Source of the DNA: Crossiella equi
Lineage (GTDB): Bacteria; Actinomycetota; Actinomycetes; Mycobacteriales; Pseudonocardiaceae
Reading direction: 5' to 3'
Length of the DNA stretch: 64,000 bases
Assembly (NCBI RefSeq): GCF_017876755.1
Contig: NZ_JAGIOO010000001.1
Coordinates: forward strand, 2,294,001 to 2,358,000
How positions within the stretch are numbered: the first letter of the stretch is position 1; every line of letters starts with the position of its first letter. Position numbers and translations under genes: made by a program. Below, one piece after another: positions 24,953-33,259 of this stretch. The notes below the pieces were generated by a model that was not told the DNA's origin, searched no databases, and was given only the letters and a program-made list of their open reading frames with translations.

Positions 24953-26101
24953 CTAGCGACCCACCCAGTCCAGGCAGACGCCCACCGCGTCGTCGTCCAG
25001 GTACTGGTCCTGGCAGAAGGCGCGCAGGTCGTGGAGCAGGGCGCGGATCGCCTCGCCCGCGGGCAGGTTCGCCGTGGCGCGCAGCTGCCGTTCCAGGACC
25101 TCGATGTAGCGCTTCTCCTCGAAGACGGCCTCATAGACGCCGTCGCTGAGCAGGAAGAGGCGGTCGCCCTTGCGGACGAAGAACTCCTGTTCGACGTAGA
25201 CCGTGCTGTCGAACATGCCCAGTGGCAGCTGCGGCTCCAGGTGGACCGGTTCGACCTGGCCGCCCCGCAGGCGCCAGATGCGCGGGGAGCCCGCGTCGAT
25301 CGCGGTGACCCGGCCGTCGGCGATGTCCAGGCGCAGCAGCAGCGTGGAGACGTGCTGGCGGCCGCCGTACTGGGACCAGATCGCCTGGTCGGCCAGGGCC
25401 GCCTGGTCCGGCAGGCTCACCCCGGCGCGGCGGGCGTTGCGCAGCGCGTGGATGGCCAGGCCGGTGAGCAGGGCCGCGTCCACGCTCTCACCCATGCCGT
25501 TGGTGACGGCGATGGTCAGCGAGTCGGCGTCGGCGGTCCAGTCGAAGTTGTCGCCGCGGACCGCGTAGGCCGGTTCGAGCTGACCGGCCAGGCTGAACTC
25601 GGCGCGGTCCAGGCCCCGGCCCGGCAGCAGCTGCCACTGCATCTCCGCGGCCAGGGTCAGCCGCTCGGCGCGGCGGGCCAAGCGGAAGCGGTCGGTGGCG
25701 GAGTCGGCGACCAGGAAGGCCTGGGCGGCCGCGTGCGCCAGGTCGACCAGCTCCTCCACCAGGTCCTTGGCCGGACGCTCGGCGTAGGCCACGCGCAGCA
25801 CGCCGAAGCGGTCGCCACGCACGGTCATCGGCAGGTACACCACGTGGCCGTCGTCCTCGGCGCGCTGGACCAGCTCCTGGCCGCTGAAGGCCAGGCCCGC
25901 CGGGGTGCCCGCGATGGCCATCGGGGCGGGCTGCTCGGCGCGCAGCGGCTGCAGCGCGAGCATGCGGTAGTCGGTGAGGAACACCTCCGCGCCACCCGCT
26001 CCGTAGTGGGCGTGGAGAATGTCGGCCAGGACATCCCCTAGGTCGTGCGCAGGCGCGCGGAGCATGGCACGCTCAGCGAAGGCGAGACGGTTGGTACGCA
26101 T
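24953..26101 (-). CDS. SpoIIE/PP2C-type phosphatase with an N-terminal sensor domain
   Basis: A 382-residue protein. Residues 1-150 look like a GAF-type sensor (AHDLGDVLADILHAHYGAGGAEVFLTD), followed by a linker helix (RRAERLTLAAEMQWQLLP) and a SpoIIE domain. Acidic metal ligands are partly kept: 'RGDNFDW', 'LFLLSDGVYEAV' and 'DDDAVGVCLDW' are present, but the usual GDVMGHG reads TNGMGES, so one ligand is missing. Such proteins usually dephosphorylate STAS anti-anti-sigma factors; a STAS gene lies 2.1 kb away. Its ATG overlaps the start codon of the divergent MarR gene. Confidence 0.8.
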   Translation of the reverse strand: MRTNRLAFAERAMLRAPAHDLGDVLADILHAHYGAGGAEVFLTDYRMLALQPLRAEQPAPMAIAGTPAGLAFSGQELVQRAEDDGHVVYLPMTVRGDRFGVLRVAYAERPAKDLVEELVDLAHAAAQAFLVADSATDRFRLARRAERLTLAAEMQWQLLPGRGLDRAEFSLAGQLEPAYAVRGDNFDWTADADSLTIAVTNGMGESVDAALLTGLAIHALRNARRAGVSLPDQAALADQAIWSQYGGRQHVSTLLLRLDIADGRVTAIDAGSPRIWRLRGGQVEPVHLEPQLPLGMFDSTVYVEQEFFVRKGDRLFLLSDGVYEAVFEEKRYIEVLERQLRATANLPAGEAIRALLHDLRAFCQDQYLDDDAVGVCLDWVGR

Positions 26102-26603
26102 GTCACGACACCTGCCTGAGTGGAGTACTGCCCTGGTTCGGAACCACAGTCACCGTCCGGCCGAGCTTGCGGCCGCGGTGGAGGCTGCGGCGGAGACGCT
26201 GGTCATCGTGTGGGGCCGGGCCGCGGAAAGCGTCCACCCCAAGGTTTCTCCATCTCAACTGGGTGCCCTGCTGGTGGTCGAACGACACCGGTCGATCACG
26301 CTGGGCAGGCTGGCGGAGGAGCTCGGGGCCATCCCGTCGTCGGCGAGCAGGCTGTGCGACCGGTTGCAGGCCGCCGGGCTGCTGGCGCGGCGATCGAACC
26401 TCACGGACCGCAGAGAGGTGTCGCTGGAACTCACCAAGGACGGTTCCCGGCTGCTGGAGCAGCTGCGGAGCGCACGGCAGGCCGAGCTGGCGAAGGTGCT
26501 GGACGCGATGTCGCCCGCCGAGCAGAACGCGCTGCTGAGCGGCCTGGCGGGTTTCCACTCGGCCAGCAGCGGCGTGGACGGGCAGCGCGAGGAGCTGGCG
26601 TAG
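26100..26603 (+). CDS. MarR family transcriptional regulator
   Basis: A 167-residue winged-helix regulator. The DNA-binding part reads 'HPKVSPSQLGALLVVERHRSITLGRLAEELGAIPSSASRLCDRLQAAGLLARRSNLTDRREVSL'-like, with the wing 'SNLTDRREVSLELTKDG'. Dimerisation helices flank it. The ATG at 26100 shares the bases CATG with the start of the divergent SpoIIE-type gene, which leaves no room for a normal promoter; a GTG about 26 codons in would free some space but cuts the first helix. Control by ligand or by stress is typical for the family; the target is unknown. Confidence 0.85.
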   Translation: MSRHLPEWSTALVRNHSHRPAELAAAVEAAAETLVIVWGRAAESVHPKVSPSQLGALLVVERHRSITLGRLAEELGAIPSSASRLCDRLQAAGLLARRSNLTDRREVSLELTKDGSRLLEQLRSARQAELAKVLDAMSPAEQNALLSGLAGFHSASSGVDGQREELA

Positions 26604-26667
26604 TAACAGTCATCACACACCTCCTGTCCTCCGTGCCAGAAAAGATCTTTGTCGTATGACAAGGAGT

Positions 26668-27564
26668 TTAACCGCTAGCCTTTGCCGTACTGCAAGCACC
26701 TCCCCGAACAGGCGCGTCGAGGCGTTCCAGGGCCACCTCCGAGGGTGAACCGGGGGCGGCGGAGAACAGCACCAGGCGCTGCCCGGCCCCGTCGGCGGGG
26801 CTGAGCAGGTCGTCACTGAGGGTGAGCGGACCGGCCACGGGATGCCGGTACTCGCGGGTGTGCGTGCCGCAGCCGCGCACCGCGTGCTCGGCCCAGAGCG
26901 CGGCGAACTCGGCGCTGTCCCGCCGCAGCCCGGCGACCAGGCCGTGCACCCCGGGGTCGCGCCCGGCGACGCGGCGCAGGTCGGCCACGGTGTCGCGGGC
27001 CTTGTCCGGCCAGTCCACGAACAGCGTGCGCAGCGCCGGGTCCAGGAAGAACAGCCGGGCCCAGTTCGGCCGGGCGGTGTGGTCCAAGTGCGGGGCGAGC
27101 AGGGCGTGGCCGCGGGCGTTCCAGGCCAGCACGTCGGTGTGGCGGCCGAGCAGCAGCGCGGGCAGGCCGACCGCGGCCACCAGCGCGAGCAGGCGGGGGT
27201 GGGGCCGTTCGGCGGGCCCGGGACCGGTCAGCCCGGGTGGCCGGGCACCCCCGGGTGCGGGGTGGACCGGCTCGCGCGAGCGGGCACCCCTGGCCGCGAG
27301 ACGGGCCAGTTCGTGCAGGTGCGCGCGCTCCTCGCCGCCCAGGCGCAGCGCGGCGGCCAGGGCGTCCAGCACCGCGGCGGAGGCGTTGCGGGAGCGCCCC
27401 TGCTCCAGGCGCGTGTAGTAGCCCGGGCTGACCCCGGCCAGCTCGGCCAGCTCTTCCCGGCGCAGGCCGGGCACCCGCCGCCGCGTGCCGTACGCCACGA
27501 CCCCGGCCGCCGCCGGGCCGGTCCGGGCGCGCCGGTCCCGCAGGAACTCACCCAGTGCCGTCAT
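26668..27564 (-). CDS. XRE-family regulator with MmyB-like C-terminal domain
   Basis: A 298-residue protein starting at ATG 27564 (MTALGEFLRDRRAR). The N-terminal helix-turn-helix 'VPGLRREELAELAGVSPGYYTRLEQGR' and the C-terminal MmyB-like ligand-binding region ('LAWNARGHALL', 'NWARLFFLDPALRTLFVDW', 'CGTHTREYRHPVAGPLTLSDDLL') match the actinobacterial MmyB/XRE family, whose C-terminal half is PAS-like and can bind fatty acids. It diverges from a short-chain dehydrogenase gene across 62 bases, the common arrangement in which such regulators repress the neighbouring oxidoreductase. Confidence 0.88.
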   Translation of the reverse strand: MTALGEFLRDRRARTGPAAAGVVAYGTRRRVPGLRREELAELAGVSPGYYTRLEQGRSRNASAAVLDALAAALRLGGEERAHLHELARLAARGARSREPVHPAPGGARPPGLTGPGPAERPHPRLLALVAAVGLPALLLGRHTDVLAWNARGHALLAPHLDHTARPNWARLFFLDPALRTLFVDWPDKARDTVADLRRVAGRDPGVHGLVAGLRRDSAEFAALWAEHAVRGCGTHTREYRHPVAGPLTLSDDLLSPADGAGQRLVLFSAAPGSPSEVALERLDAPVRGGACSTAKASG

Positions 27565-27626
27565 GGCCCCATCCTGCACCTGACGGGGACAGGCTGACGG
27601 CGCCACGACGGCGTTGGATCGGGGTC

Positions 27627-28202
27627 ATGCGAATCCTGGTGATCGGCGCGAGCGGGACCATCGGCACGGCGGTCACCGCCGCCCTGCGCGGGCGTGGCCA
27701 CGAGGTGCTGGCCGCCTCCCGGCGCGGCAGGCCGAGCGTGGACGTCGAACGGCCGGAGACCGTGGCGCCGCTGCTGCCCGGGGTGGCCGCCGTGGTGTGC
27801 TGCGCGGTCAGCGGCGGCCTGACCCCGGTGGCCGAGGGGGAGGACGCGGCGTTCGAGCAGGGGCTGGCGGGCAAGCTGCTGGGGCAGGTGCGACTGGTCC
27901 GGCTGGCGGCACGGCTGCTGCCGGACGGCGGCTCGGTGACGCTGACCGGCGGCACGTTCACCGCTCCCCTGCCCGGCGCGGCCTTCGGCGCCCTGGTCAA
28001 CGCCGGTCTGACCGCCTTCGTCGAGGCCGCCGCGCCCGAGCTGCCGAGGGGGCTGCGGGTCAACGTGGTCAGCCCAGGCTGGGTGCGGGAGACCACGGGT
28101 GACCAGGGCGTACCCGCGGCCGAGCTGGCACTGGCCTACGTGCGGGCGGTGGAGGAGGCCGGGCTCACCGGCCGGTCATTAGTTGTTGTAGGGCAAACAT
28201 AG
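27627..28202 (+). CDS. Short-chain dehydrogenase/reductase (short form)
   Basis: A 191-residue Rossmann protein. The start at ATG 27627 puts the cofactor loop at the very N-terminus (MRILVIGASGTIGTAVTAAL, GxxGxxG type) followed by 'AASRRG', suited to NADP(H). Later elements are 'VVCCAVSG', 'SVTLTGGTF' and 'VNVVSPGWVRET'. The catalytic YxxxK is not kept: the region after the TGG strand reads 'PGAAFGALVNAG', so the usual Tyr is absent; activity may be altered. Such short proteins often lie next to MmyB-like regulators, as here. Its TAG sits in a patch that may also hold the promoter of the STAS gene. Confidence 0.8.
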   Translation: MRILVIGASGTIGTAVTAALRGRGHEVLAASRRGRPSVDVERPETVAPLLPGVAAVVCCAVSGGLTPVAEGEDAAFEQGLAGKLLGQVRLVRLAARLLPDGGSVTLTGGTFTAPLPGAAFGALVNAGLTAFVEAAAPELPRGLRVNVVSPGWVRETTGDQGVPAAELALAYVRAVEEAGLTGRSLVVVGQT

Positions 28203-28237
28203 GGATACGGTCAGGAGGTCAACGAACTGGAGGCGCC

Positions 28238-28618
28238 ATGATGCCAGCCGCCCAACGGCCGGATGAGCAGCAGGAACAGGCGCTCATGTTGCGTCTGTCC
28301 ACCCGGCGCACCGAGCACGGCGCCGCCGTGCTCAGCGCGACTGGTGAGATCGACCTGCTGACCGTGGACTCGCTGCGGGCCGAGCTGGACTCCGTGCTGG
28401 CCGAGACGCCGGCGCTCTTGGTCCTGGACCTGGGCGGGGTGTCCTTCCTCGCCTCGTGCGGTCTGGCCGCGCTGGTCGAGCTGCACCGGCGGGCCTCCGC
28501 GGAGGGGGTGCCGGTGCGCCTGGTGTCCACCGCGCGCTCGGTCACCCGGCCGCTGTCCGCGACGGGTCTGCTGCGGGAGTTCACGCTCTTCGACGACGTG
28601 CGCAGCGCGCTCGCCTAG
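28238..28618 (+). CDS. STAS-domain anti-sigma factor antagonist
   Basis: A 126-residue STAS protein; GGAGG precedes two consecutive ATGs (28238 and 28241), the second having better spacing. It shows 'GAAVLSATGEIDLLTVDSLRAEL', 'ALLVLDLGGVSFLASCGLAALVELHRRA' with the Ser/Cys at the phosphorylation loop (FLASCG), and a final helix. Anti-anti-sigma factors bind anti-sigma kinases until phosphorylated. GTTGTT (28183-28188) and GGGATA (28202-28207) upstream recall a SigB/SigF-type promoter with short spacing. Its TAG shares CTAG (28615-28618) with the convergent lipoprotein gene. Confidence 0.88.
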   Translation: MMPAAQRPDEQQEQALMLRLSTRRTEHGAAVLSATGEIDLLTVDSLRAELDSVLAETPALLVLDLGGVSFLASCGLAALVELHRRASAEGVPVRLVSTARSVTRPLSATGLLREFTLFDDVRSALA

Positions 28619-29997
28619 TTCACCGCGCTGCGGCCGATCCGCGCCGCCCACGCCTGGCCCAGGTAGGACGAGGACGGCGGCGCGCCCGTCAGCCGGTTGC
28701 CCAGGTACAGGGTGTTGGGCAGCCGGGCGACCGGGACCCACCGCGCCCACGCCGGGTCGTTGGGCGCGGGCGCGCCGGTGACCAGCGCCAGGTCCGGGTC
28801 GCCGGTACCGATCCGCGCGGGCAGGCCGAGGCGCTGGCAGGCCTCCAGCACGGCCGAGGCCACCGCGGCGGCCTCCAGGCCCTCCGCGCCGGAGATCACC
28901 ACCTCGCGGTCCAGGGGCCCGGCCTGGGCCAGCAGCGCCTTCGCCTCGTCCAGGCCCGGTGCCACGCTGCCCGGCTGGGGCCACTCCCCCGCGGCGAGCA
29001 CGGTGCCCCGGCCCTCCGTGCGCGGCGGCTCGGTCGGCTCGGCCAGGCCCGCGTAGGCCTCCCGCGCGATCAGCTCGCGGTCCAGCACCAGCGACAGCGC
29101 GCGGCGGCGCAGCGGGTCCTCGAACGCGCCGCCCGGGGCCGGGGCCAGCGCGGCCACGGCGGCGCTGGTACCGAAGTAGACCTTGCCGGTCTGCAACCGG
29201 GCCAGCCGCACGATCGGGGTCGGGCTGGGCAGGTACGCGCCGTCCACCCGGCCGCTGACCAGCGCGTTGGTCAGCGCGGGCCCGGCGGCGAAGTCGAAGC
29301 GCACGCTGCCCGCCCGTGCCCGGCGTGCCGGGTCCCAGTACTCCTCGAACCGGGTGAGCAGGACGTGCGAGCCGGGCTCCCAGGCGCCGACGCGGAACGG
29401 GCCGCTACAGCCGTCCGAAGTGGACGGTGAGCCGTAGTCGTCGCGATGCTCGGCCAGGTAGGCGGCACTGGCCACCACCCCCGCGTTGCCGGTGAGCGCG
29501 TGGTTGAGCAGCGGGTCGGGCTGACGCAGCCGCAGGGTCACCTCCAGGGGCCCGGTGGCCTCGATGGCGGCGACCTTGTCGAAGGTGTGCGCACCGCGCT
29601 GGGCGGCGCTGCGGCGCAGGCTGGCCACCGCGTCCCCGGCGGTGAGCTCGCGCCCGTCGTGGAAGCGCACCCCGGCGCGCAGCCGGTAGACCCAGGTGAG
29701 CGGGTCGGGGTTGGCCACCGAGGCGGCCAGGCCCGGTTCGGGCATGCCGTTGTCGCCCAGGCGCACCAGGCGCTCGCACAGGTTCGCGGTGACCGTGTCC
29801 TCGGGCACCCCGCCGCCGCGCAGCCAGTCCAGGGAGCGGGGCTCGCGCTCGACCGCCCAGGTGAACCCGGCCACGTCGCCGACCGGCGCGGGCGTGGACC
29901 CGGTGTAGCGGACCTGGACCGCGCCCGGTTCGTCCAGCCCGCACCCGGCGGTGAGCACGCCGGTGAGCGCCAGGGCGGCGAACCGGCGCAGCGTCAT
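28615..29997 (-). CDS. Family-5 (DppA/OppA-like) substrate-binding lipoprotein in a FecCD operon
   Basis: About 460 residues from ATG 29997. A lipoprotein signal ends in the lipobox LTAGC. Family-5 solute-binding features follow: 'LDWLRGGGVPEDTVTANLCERLVRLGDNGMPEPGLA', 'TWVYRLRAGVRFHDGRELTAGDAVASLRR', 'GSHVLLTRFEEYW' and 'RRRALSLVLDRELIAREAY'. Such proteins bind peptides, nickel or other ligands for Dpp-type transporters. Here the gene lies 58 bases after a FecE-like ATPase and two FecCD permeases in the same orientation, which is an unusual pairing; FecCD systems normally use FecB-type proteins. A cognate FecB-type protein is encoded at 55.7 kb. Confidence 0.85.
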   Translation of the reverse strand: MTLRRFAALALTGVLTAGCGLDEPGAVQVRYTGSTPAPVGDVAGFTWAVEREPRSLDWLRGGGVPEDTVTANLCERLVRLGDNGMPEPGLAASVANPDPLTWVYRLRAGVRFHDGRELTAGDAVASLRRSAAQRGAHTFDKVAAIEATGPLEVTLRLRQPDPLLNHALTGNAGVVASAAYLAEHRDDYGSPSTSDGCSGPFRVGAWEPGSHVLLTRFEEYWDPARRARAGSVRFDFAAGPALTNALVSGRVDGAYLPSPTPIVRLARLQTGKVYFGTSAAVAALAPAPGGAFEDPLRRRALSLVLDRELIAREAYAGLAEPTEPPRTEGRGTVLAAGEWPQPGSVAPGLDEAKALLAQAGPLDREVVISGAEGLEAAAVASAVLEACQRLGLPARIGTGDPDLALVTGAPAPNDPAWARWVPVARLPNTLYLGNRLTGAPPSSSYLGQAWAARIGRSAVN

Positions 29998-30055
29998 GCC
30001 CCCGATGCTGACAACCGCGTGGGCCGAGGGCAAGCCGACCTCAGGGACCCGTTGG

Positions 30056-30874
30056 TCACGGGGCCGCGGCGGCCACCTCGCGCACCCGGCGGGCGGGCAC
30101 CACCAGCGGGGTGTCGGTCTCCGGGCAGGGGATGACGCGGCAGCTCAGGCCGAACACCTCCTTGACCAGGTCGGCGGTGACGATCTCCCTCGGGTCGCCC
30201 TGGGCCACCACCCGGCCGCCGCGCATGGCGATGAGGTGGGTGGCGTAGCGGCAGGCCTGGTTGAGGTCGTGCAGCACCGCGACCAGGGTGTGGCCACGCT
30301 GTTCGTGCAGGTCGGCGCACAGGTCCAGGACCTCGACCTGGTGGGCGATGTCCAGGAAGGTGGTCGGCTCGTCCAGCAGCAGCAGCGGGGTCTGCTGGGC
30401 CAGCACCATGGCCAGCCAGACGCGCTGGCGCTGGCCGCCGGAGAGCTCGTCGACGAAGCGGTCGCCCAGCTCGTCCACGCCGGTCAGGCGCATCGCCTCG
30501 GCGACCGCGGTCTCGTCCTCGGTGGACCACTGGCGCAGCAGCCGCTGGTGCGGGTAGCGGCCGCGGGCGACCAGGTCGGCCACGGTGATGCCGCTGGGCG
30601 CGGTGGAGGACTGCGGCAGCAGCCCGAGACGGCGCGCGACCTCCTTGGCCGGGTAGGAGGAGATGGCCGCGCCGTCCAGCACCACCGAGCCCGCCTTGGG
30701 CTTGAGGATGCGGGACAGCGCCTTGAGCAGCGTGGACTTGCCGCAGGCGTTGGGGCCCACGATGACGGTGAAGGAGCCGTCGGGGATGGCCACGCCCAGG
30801 CCCCGCGCGACCACGCGCGCCTCGTAGGCCAGGGTCAGGTCCTCGGCGTGCAGCCGGGGTTGCGGGTTCGCCAC
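30056..30874 (-). CDS. Iron-siderophore ABC transporter ATP-binding protein (FecE/FepC type)
   Basis: A 272-residue ATPase: 'VGPNACGKSTLLKALSRILKP' (Walker A with the GPNACGKST form typical of FepC/FecE), 'LLPQSSTAPSGITVADLVARGRYPHQ', signature 'ELSGGQRQRVWLAMVLAQ', Walker B 'LLLLDEPTTFLDIAHQ' and 'VLHDLNQACRYA'. These motifs are diagnostic for ferric-siderophore importers. It is third in an operon after two FecCD permeases and before the family-5 lipoprotein. Control is likely by the iron box upstream of the first permease gene at 32.96 kb. Confidence 0.92.
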   Translation of the reverse strand: MANPQPRLHAEDLTLAYEARVVARGLGVAIPDGSFTVIVGPNACGKSTLLKALSRILKPKAGSVVLDGAAISSYPAKEVARRLGLLPQSSTAPSGITVADLVARGRYPHQRLLRQWSTEDETAVAEAMRLTGVDELGDRFVDELSGGQRQRVWLAMVLAQQTPLLLLDEPTTFLDIAHQVEVLDLCADLHEQRGHTLVAVLHDLNQACRYATHLIAMRGGRVVAQGDPREIVTADLVKEVFGLSCRVIPCPETDTPLVVPARRVREVAAAAP

Positions 30875-30880
30875 GGTGAT

Positions 30881-31927
30881 CTACCTTCCTCGCCATTCGT
30901 TGGCCAGCAGCCAGGCGAGGAAGACCCCGCCGACCGCCGCCGTCATGACCCCGACCGGCACGGCGGCCGGGGAGAAGAACCGTTGTGCCGCGAAGTCGCT
31001 GAGCGACACGATCAGGGCACCCAGCAGCGCGGTGGGCACCAGTGCCACGGTGGCGGCCTTGGTGGTGCGGCGCGCCAGCTGCGGGGCCATCAGCGCGACG
31101 AACGCGACGGGCCCGGCGGCGGCGACCGTGACGGCCGCCAGGGCCACGCTGACCACCATGAGCAGGGCGCGGGTGGGCCGCACCGGCACGCCGAGGGCGC
31201 TGGCCGCCTCCTCGCCCATCTCCAGCATGCCCAGGCGGCGGGCGCAGGCGAAGGCCACGGGCAGCAGCAGGGCCAGGGCGAGGGCCACCAGCAGCACGTG
31301 CTCCCAGCCCCGGCTGTTCAGGCTGCCGGTGAGCCAGGCCTGGGCGGCCAGGCCGTCGCGCAGGTCGGCGCGGCTGATCAGGTAGGAGTTGACCGCGACC
31401 AGGACGGCGTTGACGCCGATGCCGACCAGGACCAGGCGCGAGCCGTGCACGCCCCGGGTGAAGGCGAGCAGGTACATCAGCAGCGCGGTGAGCGCCCCGC
31501 CGCCGAGCGCGCCGAAGGCCAGCAGCCCGGCGCCGCCCCCGGCGATGATGACCAGGATGCCGCCGGTGGCCGCGCCGGTGGTGAAGCCGATGAAGTCCGG
31601 GCTGGCCAGCGGGTTGCGGGACAGGCTCTGCATGATCGCGCCCGCGACCGCGAGCGCGGCGCCCACGAGCAGGCCGGTGAGCCAGCGGGGCAGGCGGAAC
31701 TCGACGATGACGTACCGCGCGGCCTTGCCGCCCTCGCCGAACAGGGCGGCCAGGACCTGCGAGACGGTCATCTCGTACTCGCCGATGGTCAGCGTGAGCA
31801 CGCCGACCACGAGCAGCAGCACGGCGGTGGCGGCGGTGACGACGGCACTGCGGGCGTGCAGGCGCAGGGACACCGCGCCGCCGCGGCTGCGCAGGACCCG
31901 GCGGGCGGGGGTCTCGGTGGTGCTCAC
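30881..31927 (-). CDS. FecCD-family siderophore permease (second)
   Basis: A 348-residue permease with about ten helices, from a GTG whose GTGA overlaps the stop of the preceding permease gene. FecCD motifs: 'VEFRLPRWLTGLLVGAALAVAGAIMQSLSRNPLASPDFIGFTTGAA', 'LVLVGIGVNAVLVAVNSYL', 'WLTGSLNSRGW' and 'AAGPVAFVALMAPQLARR' (the ATPase coupling loop). It pairs with the other permease to form the channel of a ferric-siderophore importer. The ATPase gene starts six bases after its stop. Confidence 0.92.
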   Translation of the reverse strand: MSTTETPARRVLRSRGGAVSLRLHARSAVVTAATAVLLLVVGVLTLTIGEYEMTVSQVLAALFGEGGKAARYVIVEFRLPRWLTGLLVGAALAVAGAIMQSLSRNPLASPDFIGFTTGAATGGILVIIAGGGAGLLAFGALGGGALTALLMYLLAFTRGVHGSRLVLVGIGVNAVLVAVNSYLISRADLRDGLAAQAWLTGSLNSRGWEHVLLVALALALLLPVAFACARRLGMLEMGEEAASALGVPVRPTRALLMVVSVALAAVTVAAAGPVAFVALMAPQLARRTTKAATVALVPTALLGALIVSLSDFAAQRFFSPAAVPVGVMTAAVGGVFLAWLLANEWRGR

Positions 31928-32931
31928 GCGGCCACCAGCTTCCGGCGCCGCACCAGCGCGATGAACACGGGCGCGCCGAGGAACGCGGTGACCACACCGA
32001 CCTCCAGCTCCGCGGGGGCGAGCACAACGCGGCCGAGGATGTCGGCGGCGAGCAGCAGCACGGGCGAGAGCACCATCGAGTAGGGCAGCACCCAGCGCTG
32101 GTCGGGCCCGGTGAACCCGCGCACCATGTGCGGTACGGCCAGGCCGACGAAGCTGATGGGCCCGGCGGCGGCGGTGGCGGCCCCGCACAGCAGCGTGACG
32201 CCGAGGGCCCCGAGCGCGCGGGTGCGCCCGATGTTGGCACCGAGCGCCCGCCCGGCCTCCTCGCCGAGGGCGACGGCGTTGAGCGCGCGGGCCAGGCCCA
32301 GCGACAGCACCACCCCGGCCAGGAAGAACGGCGCGAGCTGGTAGACCGTCTCCAGCCGCCGCCCGGCGAGCGCGCCGACCGACCAGTACCGGAAGCTGTC
32401 GAAGGTCTGCGGGTCGATGAGGATCACGGTGGAGATGAACGCGCTGAGCACGGCGGTCACCGCGACCCCGGCGAGCACCATCCGCTCCGGCGTGGCGGCC
32501 CGCCGCCCGGCGGTGCCGAGGACGAAGACGACCACCGAGGCGAGCGCGGCCCCGCCGAAGGCGAACCACACGTAACCACCGGCACCGCCCACCCCGAACC
32601 ACCCGATGGCCACGACCACGGCGGCCGAGGCCCCGAAGTTGACCCCGAGCAGCCCGGGATCGGCGAGGGGGTTGCGGGTCAGCGCCTGCATGAGCGCCCC
32701 GGCCAGCCCGAGCGCGGCCCCGACCCCGAGCCCCAGCAGCGTGCGGGGGATGCGCAGATCGTGGACCACCAGGGCCTCGGTGGACCCGTCAGAGGCCCAC
32801 AGGGCCGCCCACACCTCACCCAGGGGAATGCTCCGGGCGCCGATGGCCACGCTCAGCAGGCACACCACCACGAGCACACCCACCGAGGCCACCAGCCCCG
32901 CACCCCGGGCAACCTGCCCACCCGACCCCAA
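31924..32931 (-). CDS. FecCD-family siderophore permease (first)
   Basis: A 335-residue permease with about ten helices. The longest start is TTG 32931, preceded by GAGGGGG; internal GTGs in the first helix are less likely. Features: 'LRIPRTLLGLGVGAALGLAGALMQALTRNPLADPGLLGVNFGA', 'VLAGVAVTAVLSAFIST', 'YWSVGALAGR' and 'AAGPISFVGLAVPHMVR'. It is the first gene of the importer operon; a 19-bp iron box lies 29 bases upstream of the start, so repression by iron-loaded IdeR/DmdR is expected. Confidence 0.9.
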   Translation of the reverse strand: MGSGGQVARGAGLVASVGVLVVVCLLSVAIGARSIPLGEVWAALWASDGSTEALVVHDLRIPRTLLGLGVGAALGLAGALMQALTRNPLADPGLLGVNFGASAAVVVAIGWFGVGGAGGYVWFAFGGAALASVVVFVLGTAGRRAATPERMVLAGVAVTAVLSAFISTVILIDPQTFDSFRYWSVGALAGRRLETVYQLAPFFLAGVVLSLGLARALNAVALGEEAGRALGANIGRTRALGALGVTLLCGAATAAAGPISFVGLAVPHMVRGFTGPDQRWVLPYSMVLSPVLLLAADILGRVVLAPAELEVGVVTAFLGAPVFIALVRRRKLVAA

Positions 32932-32959
32932 CCCGACCCCCTCTGCCGCCGCTCTGAAC

Positions 32960-32978
32960 TAAGGCGAGGCTAACTAAA
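32960..32978. promoter_or_regulatory. IdeR/DmdR iron box upstream of the FecCD importer
   Basis: TAAGGCGAGGCTAACTAAA matches the actinobacterial iron-box consensus TTAGGTTAGGCTAACCTAA at 14 of 19 positions, including the central AGGCTAAC. It lies directly upstream of the first permease gene. Confidence 0.8.
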
Positions 32979-33259
32979 GGGGCGGGGGGCCTCAACGACA
33001 GGGGGGACGCCGGGGGTTGCGATGGGGTCAAGATCAGGACACGGGGGCCGGGTTTGCCGGGTTCGGGTGGCGGGCCGAGGGCCGGGCGGGGGCGGCAGCA
33101 GTCCGATCGCCCGGTGCAAGGTGCCAACCCGGTTGGCCACATTCCTATCGGCCCTCCACGAGAACACACGATGGCGGCAGCTCCGTTGAAGCCTCTCGGC
33201 TCACCGATGTTCACTGGTGGCGCTTCTCACCGGGCACACGTCGACAGGAGGACCGCACG
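32979..33259. other. Intergenic region with a 15-bp palindrome
   Basis: No gene is seen between the importer operon promoter and the toxin-antitoxin-like pair. GCCAACC-C-GGTTGGC (33123-33137), a perfect interrupted palindrome, lies 122 bases before the antitoxin start and could be its autoregulatory operator. AGGAGG at about 33247 serves as the ribosome site. Confidence 0.5.

Noticed and set aside
26255-26662. A small minus-strand gene opposite marR
   Set aside because: Its first few codons look plausible, but the rest is antisense to marR with poor codon use.
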